From assembly GCA_033961575.1 (NCBI GenBank), contig CM066737.1, positions 66,918,771 through 66,982,770 of the forward strand: DNA of 64,000 nucleotides. The letters run 5' to 3'. The notes beneath the pieces were generated by a model. It had not been told where the DNA came from, did not search any database, and saw only the letters and a program-made list of their open reading frames with translations. A program made the position numbers and the translations under genes. Positions within the stretch are counted from its first letter, which is position 1. Each line of letters opens with the position of its first letter. Shown one piece after another: positions 45,056 through 56,313 of the stretch. The stretch comes from Aselliscus stoliczkanus. Lineage: Eukaryota; Chordata; Mammalia; Chiroptera; Hipposideridae.

Positions 45056-47425
45056 TTCATTTAGGAAAACAAATCTCAATTTCTAGTTTTAGTGTTGATA
45101 ATGGAAGGTAAAAAAAAAAAAGTATTATGCAGAAGGACAAACAACCACCTAGGGAAAACTTGGACAAAAATCATCTTGCAGTATGCATATAAAACAATTT
45201 GCATTGTATTCTCTTGCAATACAGAGTGCTCAATAAATGTTGTCTAATATGAACAACGACTCTACCTCAGTGAGAGAAGAATTATTCCTGGTAGTCTAAC
45301 TTGGAACTCTGAACATGTTTTTCCATAGAAACCTCACTAAACTATTAAATATTAGGAAAATATGAAAAAAATAAGAGATGCGTGTGCAGACACTGAAGTA
45401 ATTAATGAAAATTTTGTAATGAAAATCAAAACTGGAGTTAAAATGAGGAATGTCTTAAAATTATGCTTATGATTATTGTATTCTTGGCAATGCATAAAGG
45501 AGAACAAAAATCAAGTTTTTTTTGATGACCTGCATGTATTATGAAAAGTAAAGTAAACACTGTATACTATTCATTGCCTATATGGCCTAAAGAATATTTT
45601 AGTCACTGGTATTATTAAATTTGCTTTCACTAAGCAACATAAAAGAGGTGACTATCTAAGATATGGACACCTGCTTTTAATTAGGGCAATTTAAATAATC
45701 CAATGAAAATGTGGCCCTTGATGCTGATATAACAACATTGGGGGTTAAGGATCAAGGAGAATTGGGCCCTACCTCTAGTAAAAGGAATATATATAGAGAA
45801 GGTAGGTACCCTAAAAACACCGACAATTTTAAGGCACATATCCTGCTAGTTTGCATGATGTATTGACACCTAAGTGAAACTCTCAGCTTTTTGATTTTGT
45901 AACTTAAGATGGGGGCCCAAGAAGCAAAGATGATTTAATATTGTAACAACAGTGGCTAGATACTTCTATCCAATGGACGAATGCATTAGATAGATATGAA
46001 CCCAGAATCCTTTCAGGTTCAAAGGTGGCACAATAGGGGGCTGGTGATTTTGGCAGAATGTCATCTTTGCCTAAATTACTTAGATTATTATTTTTTTTAA
46101 AGAGTCTGGTGTTGTCTGCTGGTTTTGAAGATACCAGTTAGGTGACTTAGGAATGACTGCTTACTTCTCCCCTTAATACTTCTAAAGAATTGGAAAGCCA
46201 ACTAAAATGCTTAGTAATCAGCATTATGTGTAATCTCTCTTAAGTCAGGAACAATTATATGCACATCTGTATTTTGATTTAGTAGTTGAATTGTCTTTGA
46301 CTAAAATGTAACAAGTTTAGTATGTCTACTAAAATAAACATGACAAATTAGCTAACAATAATTCTCATTCCAAGAAAAAGAAAACACAATTACAGATGGA
46401 TCAAACAATTCAAGAGGAAGTTGAAATTCAGAGTTTTCCTGAAATTGTGCCATTAACATACATTAGGTAGAATTATTTTTTAAAAAGTAACTGATTTAAA
46501 TTTTGGCACTACCAAAAGCCACCAGTTTAATCTACTAAACTCAGTTGATTCTATATATATGTTTCCATTCCCCCCACCCCCCAAAGGTAGACTTTGTTGT
46601 TGTGTGACAGTTAAATAATTACTAATGCTTTTATAAATTTTCCCTTCCCTCTCTCATATACACAGCACACCCATCCTTTCCCAAGGAGAATTTCTGTGTT
46701 TCCCTGTACTGATAAGCTTGGAGACATTTTGTGCAAATAGGATCATTGGTGAAGAAACACATGAGTGAAATCCGAAAGTAGTACAGTGGCCTGTAAGATA
46801 ATATATTGAGCTATAATTGAATGGAAAGGGAATATATTGGAATTCAAAAATCTACAGTAATTCTTAGGAAAGTTGAGGTGGTAGGGGAGATAGAAGAGTT
46901 TGGGAAACATCATTATGAAGAGTGAGACTGTAAGATGAGAGATGAGTAATTTTAGCACATTTAGATGTGCGCCATGCACATACATTACTCTGAAATTATT
47001 CAATGATGATTTCAAATGCTTTTCAGGACTTTGTAGTGGTTGACATTGGGTTTTTGTCTAATGTCATCATAATAAGGCTGAACACAATGATTCAGACTAA
47101 TTTGGATTATGCGTGTTTTCATTTATGCTATAACTTTTAAACCTTTTTTTAAGTATGGAGGTGATACCTGCTCCCTTGTTTTATGGAATAGAAATAATAC
47201 AGAAATGTAGAAAGTCAAAGTTTTAGGAAATATGTGTTCTCGTACATTTTGGTTGAAATATAAAATGTTAAAACTACATTATAAAGCCTATTAATCTGAT
47301 GAAAATGGTTACACAAATTATATTATACAATACTTAAAATCATTAAATGATATATTAACATAAATAAATCTATAAATTCGGAAAACCAAAAAAATGTTGC
47401 AAAAAAGAATACTGTGTGTGATAAT
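45056..47425. other. Unannotated stretch (2.4 kb)
   Basis: I see no gene and no well-supported repeat. A 'gtgctcaataaatgttg' phrase near 45230 hints at an L2/MIR tail. Many short AT-rich tracts; a pyrimidine run TTCCCCCCACCCCCC at 46567. One of the longest apparently transposon-free intervals in the window. Confidence 0.5.
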
Positions 47426-47712
47426 TAGAGTGGTAGGCATTATTAGCTACTGAGATCACCTCTAATGATTCCCACCTCCTGGTATTTATGTCCTTGTGTG
47501 ATCCTCTCCCCTTGAGTGTGAGCTGAACCTAGTAACTTGCATCTAATGAATAGAATATGACAAAATTAAGCAGATGTTACTTCCTAGCATAGATTACAGA
47601 ATGACTCTGGCTTTGGACTTGATTGGCCTCTCTTGCTAGTTCTGATGGAAGTCAGCATCCATGTTGTAAGCTGCCCTATGGAGAGGTTCACATGACAAGA
47701 ACCTTAGGGAGG
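47426..47712 (+). mobile_element. Ancient LTR-like repeat, left half
   Basis: An old mammalian repeat with phrases like 'ccacctcctggtatttatg', CCTTGAGTGTGAGCTGAACC, CTGCCCTATGGAGAGG. Family not assigned. The GGAGG at 47708-47712 is the target duplication of the solo LTR that splits it. The right half continues at 56314, and the two halves complement each other in text. Confidence 0.55.
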
Positions 47713-47927
47713 TGTGATGCTTAATTTTATGTGGCAACTTGAGTGGGCTAAGGGATGTCCAGATAGCTGGTGAAATATTATTTCTGGGTGTGTCTGTGAG
47801 TGTATTTCTGGAAGAAATTAGCATTTGAATTGGTAGACTGATTAAAGAAGATTGCGCTCAGGAATGTGGATGGCATCTCCCAATTCCTTGAATAGAATAA
47901 AAAGGCAAATTAAGAGCTTGAGCAGGA
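47713..47927 (+). mobile_element. Solo LTR (ERV-L-like), left part
   Basis: Starts TGTGATGCTTAATTTTATG and runs to 47927, where L1-B is inserted. The other part is 56026-56308, ending in ...ATTGTAATACA. TG...CA ends plus a 5-bp duplication GGAGG (47708-47712 and 56309-56313) identify an LTR; total length about 490 bp. No internal retroviral sequence, so it is a solo LTR. Class is inferred from the 5-bp duplication and the sequence, not searched. Confidence 0.75.
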
Positions 47928-47932
47928 GGGGC

Positions 47933-47943
47933 AAGATGGCGGC
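47933..47943 (+). promoter_or_regulatory. YY1-like site at the L1-B start
   Basis: AAGATGGCGGC begins 5 bp from the inferred element start. In human L1 the same motif at the same position binds YY1 and sets the transcription start. L1-A has a one-base variant and L1-C has AAAATGGCGG at 36331. Function here is inferred. Confidence 0.65.
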
Positions 47944-48169
47944 TGTGCGGAGGGCTCTATGAAATCTCCCCTGGAAATATCCACAATTTGAACTTCTAAT
48001 ACGCTTCAAAGAGACATCTACTCATCACACAGAGCAACTAAGAGTTCCACACAAGGATTGCTGGAAGGTGGTCAGGCCGGGCGAGTAGGGGAAGAAGGCG
48101 GCGAGACGCGTGAGGTGCAGCCCGCACCCGCGGCTGCTGAGTCACGGTGAGTGTTCCCCGGCTTGCTCC

Positions 48170-49010
48170 CTGCGGCCCGCGGCCCACCTAGAGTTCAGCA
48201 AGAGCGCGTTGGTTTGCAGTCTGAGGCAGAAGCCTCAGGCAGGGCAAGTGCGGGAGGAGAGAGAGGAGACGACTGTGCAGAGGTACGAGCTGCACCCGCG
48301 GCTCACCGGGTCCCCAGGAAGCAGGGGGCAGAGCCCGGCAGTGGCAGGGCAAGATCAATCCCTGCACCCTCCCGGTTCAGGGATCAGTCTCTGTGCCCAC
48401 CGGTCCCGCGGAGCGCAGAAGCCTGAAACCCGGGAGCAGGGGAAAACAGAGGACTCGCCCACGGAGAAGCAGCGCGCGTTGGGTGGAGACGCAGGTCCCC
48501 GAGAGACGGAGCGGGGATCGGAACCGCGTGGAAAGGTGCGCGCAGTCCCCTGAACCCCAGCGGCAGTCCCTCCAGGAGCGCAGCATGAGAACGGCGCGGG
48601 CGCGCGCCGCTCCAAAGCAGAAGCCTTAAACCCGGGAGCAGGGGAAAACAGAGGACTCGCCCGCGGAGACGCAGGGCGCCGGCCGGAATCACAGGTCCCG
48701 GAGAGACGGAGCGGGGATCGGAGCCGCGCAGCACGGTGCGCGCAGTCCCCCAAAATCCTGGCAGACCTTTTGGGAGAGCACCAGGAGCACCGCGCGGGCA
48801 CGGGCCTTTTCCGAGGCAGAAGCCTGAAACCCGGGAGCAGGGGAAAAAGAAGACTCACTCGGACACGCAGCGCGCCGTGCAGAGACGCAGGTCCCTGAGA
48901 GACACGGAGCGGGGATCTTAGCCACACGGTAGGGTGCACGCAATTCCCTAAATCCCAGTAGACCCTTTGGGAGAGCAGCAGGAACTCCGCTGGAGCATAA
49001 GAGGCAAAGG
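48170..49010 (+). repeat. Tandem 5' UTR monomers of L1-B (~190-200 bp units)
   Basis: Anchor text GCAGAAGCCT recurs at about 48226, 48416, 48617 and 48815, with a diverged GCAAAGGCCT near 49003. The spacings are therefore about 190, 201, 198 and 188 bp. Each unit also carries GGGAGCAGGGG, GAGACGCAGGTCCC and GGAGCGGGGATC. The array is GC- and CpG-rich. It resembles in layout the promoter monomers of rodent L1, with unrelated sequence as far as I can tell. The long antisense open frames across it follow from its composition. Confidence 0.88.
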
Positions 49011-49645
49011 CCTTAGCTTGAAACAGTGTTGGAACTGTGACTTTGTTTATTTTTATGTTTTTAATTTTTTTTTCCTTTTTCTACTCTTGAACAGAAAGCA
49101 AAAAAAAAACCCAATAACTCACCCACTCCCACAAACTTTGGCCCCCGCCAAGACAGTCTTAAACTGACTCCTGAATGGAGCAATAGGGGCAGATTAGGAA
49201 GCTATCCTTACCTGCAGGGGGTTGAGAATTTCCACCCAGTAAAGGCAGCAGAGTGAGACTACCTACCCCGCCCCCACCTTTAGGCAAGGCTTGGGAGGCA
49301 GGGCAGGTTCACCTGCTGAGGCACTAATTAACAGATTCTTAGCAGCAGGCTTTTGGTAGTGAGGAATTCTTTAATTCTCCACGGCTGTCAACCCAAAGGG
49401 TGCCCAGAGACACTCATTGAGCCTTTGGGGGTGCAGCCTGCCTTGGGACAGGCAAAAGCAAAAAGGCAGTGACTTTGTAAAAACCACCAATCACACGTCA
49501 CAACCACACTCAAGTACAGCAAACCTGCAGTGCCAGGATCACGCTAGGCATCAGGTGGCCTACTGTTCCCACAAGACGCACAGGAATTTTTGTACAGCAG
49601 ACAAACTGAAGAGAGCTTGGTGGACTTTAGCCTAGACCGGCCCGG

Positions 49646-50312
49646 ATATTTTCGGTTTGTTTGGTTTTATTCTGTTTTGTTTTCCCTTTATTGGCTGCTT
49701 ATCTTGGTTGTTTTTGGTTTTTATTTCAATTTCATTCTAATCATATTGTAGTTTTTAATATAGGCATATATATAGGTGTATATAGGTGAATATATGTCCA
49801 TATATATGGGTGTGTAGACAAATATATATATATATTTTTTCCTTTTTTCTTTTTCTTTTTCTTTCTTTTCTTTTTCTTTTTTCCCCACCCTCACTTTCTC
49901 TCTTATTTTATTCATTCTTCTCACTGCTATACTTTTCCTCTTTTCCTTTTTTCTGCAAATTTTATTTTTTTAATTTTTCTTACTTTTTTTATTATTATTT
50001 TAGTTTATTTTTATTTTTTATTTTTTAGGTATAGCTAATCGGTTTCTCATGTTTATTCTATTTTTTTATTTTAGGATATTGTATTTTATTTTGTTTCCTC
50101 TTCTGTTATTATTGAGTGTGTGGTTTTTTGTTATATTTCTGTTTGTTTTCTTCATTAGTATGATTGATATTTCTGTACAAGTTGACTGTAGTTTGATGGT
50201 TGGTTTTTTTTACTTGTGCGAGCATTTGGTTTCCTTTGGTGGTTGCGGAGGTTGTTCTTGTTGATCTGTTATGCTCTAAAATCACCCTGCAGCAGTGGGT
50301 CCAAACAAACAG
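49646..50312 (+). other. T-rich block in the L1-B leader, absent from L1-A
   Basis: 667 bp of T-rich sequence with a TA/TATATATG stretch at 49755-49830 and pyrimidine runs to about 50030. It ends in CCCTGCAG and then AAACAAACAG before text shared with L1-A resumes (ACACAAGAATCATCAT). L1-A joins the two flanks directly at 9613/9614. Either a deletion or splicing loss in L1-A's parent, or an insertion in L1-B's. Confidence 0.8.
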
Positions 50313-50734
50313 ACACAAGAATCATCATACCCGGAGGCCAACTTTAGATAAAACCAGAGCATTTCTGGGTTTGACATACAAGAGTCACACCCAAAAGGAA
50401 GTTGCTACAGGTACTAGGACCCATAGGGTCCAAGTTTCATCAGAGGGGTCAATCCTCTCACAGCAGCTCATAAAATGCAGACGCTGCTGATTCTCACAGC
50501 TAATCAATCTGGGAGTCAATCCCACCTACTGACAAACCAAAAGTAATCAAAACTAAAACTTCAACAAGTGAGGACGCACGACACAAGGAACACCTCAGAT
50601 ACAAGCACAGGAGAATAGGGAGACTGAGTAATTCAAATATAAAGGACACACACCATATAAGTTTACCCAGAAAAGACTGAGAAATCTGGGGGATCTATCT
50701 GTTATATTGAAGCAAACACAAAGAGTAAGCCAGA

Positions 50735-51610
50735 ATGGGGAGACAAAGAAACCTAACACAAATAAAAGAACAGAAGAAACTTCCTGAATCAGTGGAAATA
50801 GAGGAAATAGAGGTAACCAACCTATCGGAGACAGAGTTCAGAACACTGATTATTAGAATGTTCAAGGAAATTAATGAAAATATAAAGAAGGATAGAGAAA
50901 TCATGAAAAGCAACCAGCTAGAACTTAAGAACACAATTACTGAATTAAATAACAAACTTGATGGAATCACTAGCAGACTGGATGAAGCAGAAAATCGAAT
51001 TAGTGACTTAGAAGACAAAATAGCAGAGATCACCCATGCGGAACAACAAAAAGAAAAAAGAATGAAAAACATGGAAAATACTTTAAGAGAGCTGGGGGAC
51101 AACATGAGACGCGATAACCTAAGGGTCATTGGAGTACCAGAAGGAGAAGAGAGGGAGCAAGGGATTGAGAATATATTTGAAGTAATAATGTCTGAAAACT
51201 TCCCTAACCTGGCAAAGGACATTGAAATACAAGCCCAGGAAGTGCAGAGAGTTCCAACCAGGATGATTCCAAACAGGCCCACTCCAAGACACATTATAGT
51301 GAAAATGGCAAGGGTTAAGGACAAAGACAGAATCCTTAAAGCAGCAAGGGAAAGGCAGCAAGTTACTTACAAGGGTACCCCCATAAGATTATCAGCTGAC
51401 TTTTCTACAGAAACTTTGCAGGCCAGAAGAGAGTGGCAGGAGGTTTTCAAAGTGAAGAAAAATAAAGGCCTACAACCAAGATTGCTGTATCCAGCAAGGT
51501 TATCATTTAAAATCGAAGGCGAGATAAGGAGCTTTGCAGAAAAAAATAAGTTAAGGGAATTCATTACCACCAAGCCAGCTTTGCAGGAAATGCTAAAAGG
51601 GCTTCTTTAA
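50735..51610 (+). CDS. L1-B ORF1p (L1 RNA-binding protein), intact
   Basis: Encodes a 291-residue L1 ORF1 protein, the nucleic-acid chaperone that forms trimers and packages L1 RNA in the cytoplasm. The amino part is charged. Residues about 45-130 form a coiled coil with heptad-like spacing (LELKNTITELNNKLDGITSR and SDLEDKIAEIT). An RNA-recognition part follows (NLRVIGVPEGEE at ~130; PRHIIVKMARVKDKDRIL at ~208). The carboxyl domain has TYKGTPIRLSADFSTETLQA and ends in EMLKGLL. The start ATG sits in AGAATGGGGA, matching the start of L1-C ORF1. No stop or frameshift. The 48-bp gap to ORF2 fits the usual bicistronic layout. Whether it is expressed cannot be told. Confidence 0.9.
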   Translation: MGRQRNLTQIKEQKKLPESVEIEEIEVTNLSETEFRTLIIRMFKEINENIKKDREIMKSNQLELKNTITELNNKLDGITSRLDEAENRISDLEDKIAEITHAEQQKEKRMKNMENTLRELGDNMRRDNLRVIGVPEGEEREQGIENIFEVIMSENFPNLAKDIEIQAQEVQRVPTRMIPNRPTPRHIIVKMARVKDKDRILKAARERQQVTYKGTPIRLSADFSTETLQARREWQEVFKVKKNKGLQPRLLYPARLSFKIEGEIRSFAEKNKLREFITTKPALQEMLKGLL

Positions 51611-51658
51611 GTAGAAGAGAAAAACAACCTATGAAAGACTACGAACACAAATAAGAAA

Positions 51659-54600
51659 ATGGCAATAAATACACACCTATCAATAATTACATTAAATGTA
51701 AATGGATTAAATGCTCCAATAAAAAGACATAGGGTGGCTGAATGGATAAGAAAGCAAGACCCCAGCATATGCTGTATACAAGAGACTCACCTCAGATCCA
51801 AAGACTCATACAGGCTAAAAGTAAAGGGATGGAGTAAAATATTTCATGCAAATGGTACTGAGAAAAAGCTGGAGTAGCGATACTTATATCAGATAAAATG
51901 GACTTTAAATTGAAGAATATAACAAAGGACAAAGAAGGACACTTCATAGTAATGAAGGGATCTATCCAACAAGAGGACATAACTCTAGTAAACATCTATG
52001 CACCTAACATAGGAGCCCCTAAATATATAAAACAGATATTGTCAGACATAAAGACAGAGATCAACAGTAACACTATCATAGTAGGGGACTTCAACACCCC
52101 GCTGTCACTAATGGACAGATCCTCCAGACAGAAAATCAATGTGGAAACAGCGACCTTAAATGACACATTAGACCAGCTGGATTTAACAGACATTTTCAGA
52201 GCATTTCATCCCAAAGCTACAGCATATACGTTCTTTTCAAGTGCACATGGAACATTTTCTAAGATAGACCACGTGTTAGGCCACAAAACAAGTCTCAATA
52301 AATTGAAGAAGATTGAAATCATTTCAAGTGTCTTCTCTGACCACAATGCTATGAAACTAGAAATCAATTATAAGAAGAAATCCGGGAAGCTGACAAATAA
52401 ATGGAGGCTAAACAATATGCTATTAAATAGTGAGTGGGTCACAAATGAGATCAAGGCGGAAATCAAGATACCTCGAGACAAACGAAAATGAAAACACCAC
52501 GACCCAAAATCTCTGGGATGCTGCGAAAGCAGTCCTAAGAGGGAAGTGTATAGCAGTGCAAGCCTACCTAAAGAAGGAAGAAAAATCTCAAATCAACAGG
52601 TTATCCTTACACCTAAGGGAACTGGAAAAAGAACAGCAAAAGAGGCCCAAGGGGAGTACAAGAAAGGAGATAATAAAGACCAGAGCAGAAATAAACAATA
52701 TAGAGAACAGAAAAACAATTCAAAAGATGAATGAAACCAAGAGCTGGTTTCTTGAGAAGATAAACAAAATTGACAAACCTCTAGCCAGGCTCATCAAAAA
52801 AACAAAAGAGAGAGGACTCAAATTAGCAAAATCAGGAATGAAAGAGGGGAAATGACTACAGACATCACAGAAATACAAAAAATTCTAAGAAATTACTATG
52901 AGCAACCATATGCCAACAAATTTGACAATCTGGAAGAAATGGATAATTTTCTAGAAGCATACAACCTTCAAAAGCTAACGCAAGAAGAAACAGAAAATCT
53001 AAGTATCCTGATTACTACCAAGGAAATTGAATCAGTAATTGACAAGCTCCCAAAAAACAAAAGCCCTGGACCAGACGGCTTCACAAGTGAATTTTATCAA
53101 ACATTCAAAAAAGAACTATCACCTATTCTTCTCAAACTATTCCAAAAAATCCAGAAGGAGGGAAGGCTCCCAAACTCTTTTTATGAAGCCACTATCACCC
53201 TGATTCCAAAACCAGATAAAGACATCACAAAAAAGGAAAACTACAGGCCAATCTCCCTGACGAATATAGATGCAAAAATTCTCAATAAAATATTAGCAAA
53301 CAGAATTCAGCAATATATTAAGAAGATCATACATCATGATCAAGTGGGATTCATCCCTATTGAGCAAGGCTGGTTCAACATCCGTAAATCAATTAATGTG
53401 ATACACCACATCAATAAAAAGAAGGATAAAGATCACATGATCATTTCAATAGATGCAGAAAAAGCATTTGACAAAATCCAACAGCCATTTATGTTAAAAA
53501 CCCTTAGCAAAGTGGGAATACAGGGATCATATCTCAACATAATAAAAGCCATATATGATAAACCTACAGCTAACATCATACTCAATGGGGAAAAGCTAAA
53601 ACCATTCCCTTTAAGATCAGGAACAAGACAAGGCTGTCCACTTTCTCCTCTTTTATTCAACATAGTGCTGGAAGTTCTAGCCACAGCAATCAGACAACAA
53701 AAAGAAATAAAAGGCATCCAAATTGGCAAGGAAGAAGTAAAATTGTCATTATATGCAGATGACATGATACTGTATATAGAGAACCCCAAAGACACCATCA
53801 AAAAAACTATTGGAACTGATAGACGAATTCAGTAAAGTAGCAGGATATAAAATCAATGTTCAGAAATCGGTGGCATTTGCATATACCAATAATAAACTAA
53901 TGGAAAGAGAAATTAAGAAAACTGTCCCATTTACAATTGCATCAAGAACTATAAAATACCTAGGAATAAATTTAACCAAAGAAGTGAAAGATCTGTACTC
54001 AGAAAATTATAAGACACTGAAGAAAGAAATCATAGAAGATACAAATAAATGGAAACACCTACCATGCTCATGGATAGGAAGAATTAATATAGTTAAAATG
54101 TCCATACTGCCTAAAGCAATATATAGATTCAATGCAATTCCTATCAAACTACCAAGGGCATTTTTCACAGAAATAGAAAATATAATCCTAAAATTTATAT
54201 GGAACCATAAAAGACCCCAAATAGCCTTGGCAATCCTGAGAAATAAGAACAAAGTCGGGGGTATCATGCTACCAGACATCAAAACATACTACATGGCTAC
54301 AGTAATCAAAACAGTATGGTATTGGCATAAAAACAGGCACATAGATCAGTGGAAAAGAACAGAGAGCCCAGAAATAAATCCAAGCATTTACGGACAGTTA
54401 ATCTATGACAAGGGAAGCAAGAATTTACACTGGAGTAAAGATAGTCTATTCAATAAATCGTGCTGGGAAAATTGGACTGACACATGCAAAAAAATGAAAC
54501 TGGATCATCTCCTTACGCCTTATACAAGAACAAATTCAAAATGGATTAAAGACTTAAATGTAAGACCTGAAATCATAAAAATCCTAAAAGAAAATATAGG

Positions 54601-55472
54601 GAGTACATTTGCAGATGCAATATTTTTACTGATACATCCCTACGGGCAAGGGAAGTGAAAGAAAAAATGAACATATGGGATTATATCAGACTTAAAAGTT
54701 TTTTCACAACAAAGGAAACCATTAATAAAACAAAAAGGAAGCCTACTGAATGGGAGAATATATTTGCCAACGATATATCTGATAAGGGGTTAATATCCAA
54801 AATTTATAAAACACTCATGAAACTCAACACCAAAAAAACAAACAACCCAATTAAAAAATGGGCAGAAGATATGAAGAGACATTTCTCTAAAGACGACATA
54901 CAGATGGCCAACAGGCATATGAAAAAAAGTTCAACCTCACTGGTCATTAGGGAAATGCAAATAAAAACCACCATGAGATACCACCTCACTCCAGTCAGAA
55001 TGGCTATCATCAACAAATCAACAAACAACAAGTGCTGGCGGGGCTGTGGGGAAAAGGGACCCTGCTGCACTGTTGGTGGGACTGCAGATTGGTGCAGCCA
55101 CTATGGAAGTCAGTATGGAGGTATCTCAAAGAACTGGAAATAGAGCTACCGTTTGACCCAGCAATTCCACTCCTAGGTATTTATCCTGAAAAAACCAAGA
55201 CACTTATTCAAAAAAAGTTATGCACCCCTATGTTCATAGCAGCACAATTTACAATAGCTAAGACTTGGAAACAACCAAAATGCCCGTCAGTAGATGACTG
55301 GATTAAGAAACTGTGGTATATTTATACAATGGAGTATTACTCCGCTATAAGGAAGAATGAAATCGTGCCATTTGCAATGATATGGATGGACCTAGAGACT
55401 ATAATGTTGAGTGAAATAAGTCAGTCAGAGAAGGACAAATACCATATGATCTCACTCATATGTGGAATCTGA
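51659..55472 (+). pseudogene. L1-B ORF2, nearly complete but frameshifted
   Basis: L1 ORF2 encodes an APE-type endonuclease and reverse transcriptase that carry out target-primed reverse transcription. Endonuclease motifs LNVNGLNAPIKRHR, CCIQETHL, VGDFNTPLS and SDHNAMKLE are visible. RT motifs are [21 protein letters not shown] and YADD (53752-53763). The zinc-knuckle region begins CWRGCGEKG near 55035. Total length about 1,270 codons, normal for the family. The frame changes at about 51863 (in an A run), 52466, 52810, 53810 (in an A run), about 54618 (a ~10-bp gap relative to L1-D) and 55060 (GGG versus GGGG in L1-D). No nonsense substitutions stand out between shifts. Most breaks are single-base or short. 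Confidence 0.93.
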
Positions 55473-56009
55473 AAAACTGTATGAATGAGCAAAGTAAATA
55501 GAAACTGTCTCATAGATATAGAGGAAAAATCAGGGTTGCTAATTTGGAGAGGAATGGGGATGAGGGAGAAGGAGAAGGGATTAGACGGCAAAAATAGGCA
55601 ACTACAATATTGCCACTGGGATAGGAAAAACAGTTTGGGGAATATAATTAATAACGTTGTAAATATTCTGTGGAATGTCAGATGATCATAGGTCTTGTTA
55701 GGGAGACCATTTCATGGATGGAGTAGAGGTTTGATCACTGCACTGTATGACTAAAGCGGAGGTGGTATACCTACTGTAATTGAATATATATAGATAGTCA
55801 CGGGATGTAGATTATACTGTGAAAGAGAGTCAGAGGAAGAGTAATAGATATATATGATATGGGGGGGGGAGTGGGGTGGTGAATTGGGGGTGGGGGGTTG
55901 TCACTTTGAGGGGTAAAATGTATAACTATTGCACTGTGTTGTACACCTGAAACTAATTAAAAAAAATAAAAATTAAAAAAAATATATATCAATGGTTAAA
56001 AAAAAAAAA
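55473..56009 (+). promoter_or_regulatory. L1-B 3' UTR with G-rich tract and A-rich tail
   Basis: Two related units (about 55590-55800 and 55800-55950), the second ending in TTGTACACCTGAAACTAATT before the A-rich tail. At 55860-55895 is a purine tract with runs of 8, 4, 5 and 6 G that could form a G-quadruplex. Mammalian L1 3' UTRs commonly contain such a tract. The tail contains AATAAA-like words near 55965. Confidence 0.75.
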
Positions 56010-56025
56010 AAGAGCTTGAGCAGGA

Positions 56026-56185
56026 CTTTCATCTTCTCCTGACCTCAGACATCACTTCTGGTTCTTGGGCCTTTGGACTTGGACTGAATTACAGTACTGG
56101 CTTTCCAGCAGATCGTTGGATTTCTTGGTCTATAATTGCATATTTTTCCTCATCTCTCTCTCCATGTCTATCATACATATATGGG

Positions 56186-56247
<62 letters not shown>

Positions 56248-56308
56248 GAGGTCTTATTGGTTCTGTTCTGTTTCTTGGAACAACCTACAACCTAACTATT
56301 GTAATACA
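56026..56308 (+). mobile_element. Solo LTR (ERV-L-like), right part
   Basis: Continues the LTR of 47713-47927 after L1-B ('gacttggactgaattacag', TCTTGGTCTATAATTGCATA, 'ggttctgttctgtttcttgg') and ends TAATACA at 56308 followed by the duplicated GGAGG. A (GA)n lies inside. Confidence 0.75.
56186..56250 (+). repeat. (GA)n microsatellite
   Basis: About 32 GA dinucleotides with one AGCG interruption, inside the solo LTR. Confidence 0.95.
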
Positions 56309-56313
56309 GGAGG

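Larger units (their letters stand above)
47928..56009 (+). mobile_element. L1-B: full-length young L1 (8.1 kb)
   Basis: Complete LINE-1: 5' UTR of 2.8 kb with tandem monomers and a T-rich block, intact ORF1, 48-bp spacer, lightly damaged ORF2, two-unit 3' UTR with a G-rich tract and an A-rich tail. A perfect 16-bp target duplication AAGAGCTTGAGCAGGA lies at 47912-47927 and 56010-56025. The perfect duplication, the high CpG content of the 5' UTR and the intact ORF1 indicate a recent insertion. It is inserted in the solo LTR. Confidence 0.97.

Noticed and set aside
48355..48943. Long antisense and sense open frames (up to 194 aa) in GC-rich DNA
   Set aside because: They follow the CpG-rich tandem monomers of the L1-B 5' UTR, where stop codons are rare by composition.
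49721..50318. Low-complexity open frames (Phe/Leu- and Lys/Glu-rich) in the T-rich block
   Set aside because: Direct consequence of pyrimidine runs; no start context or domain.
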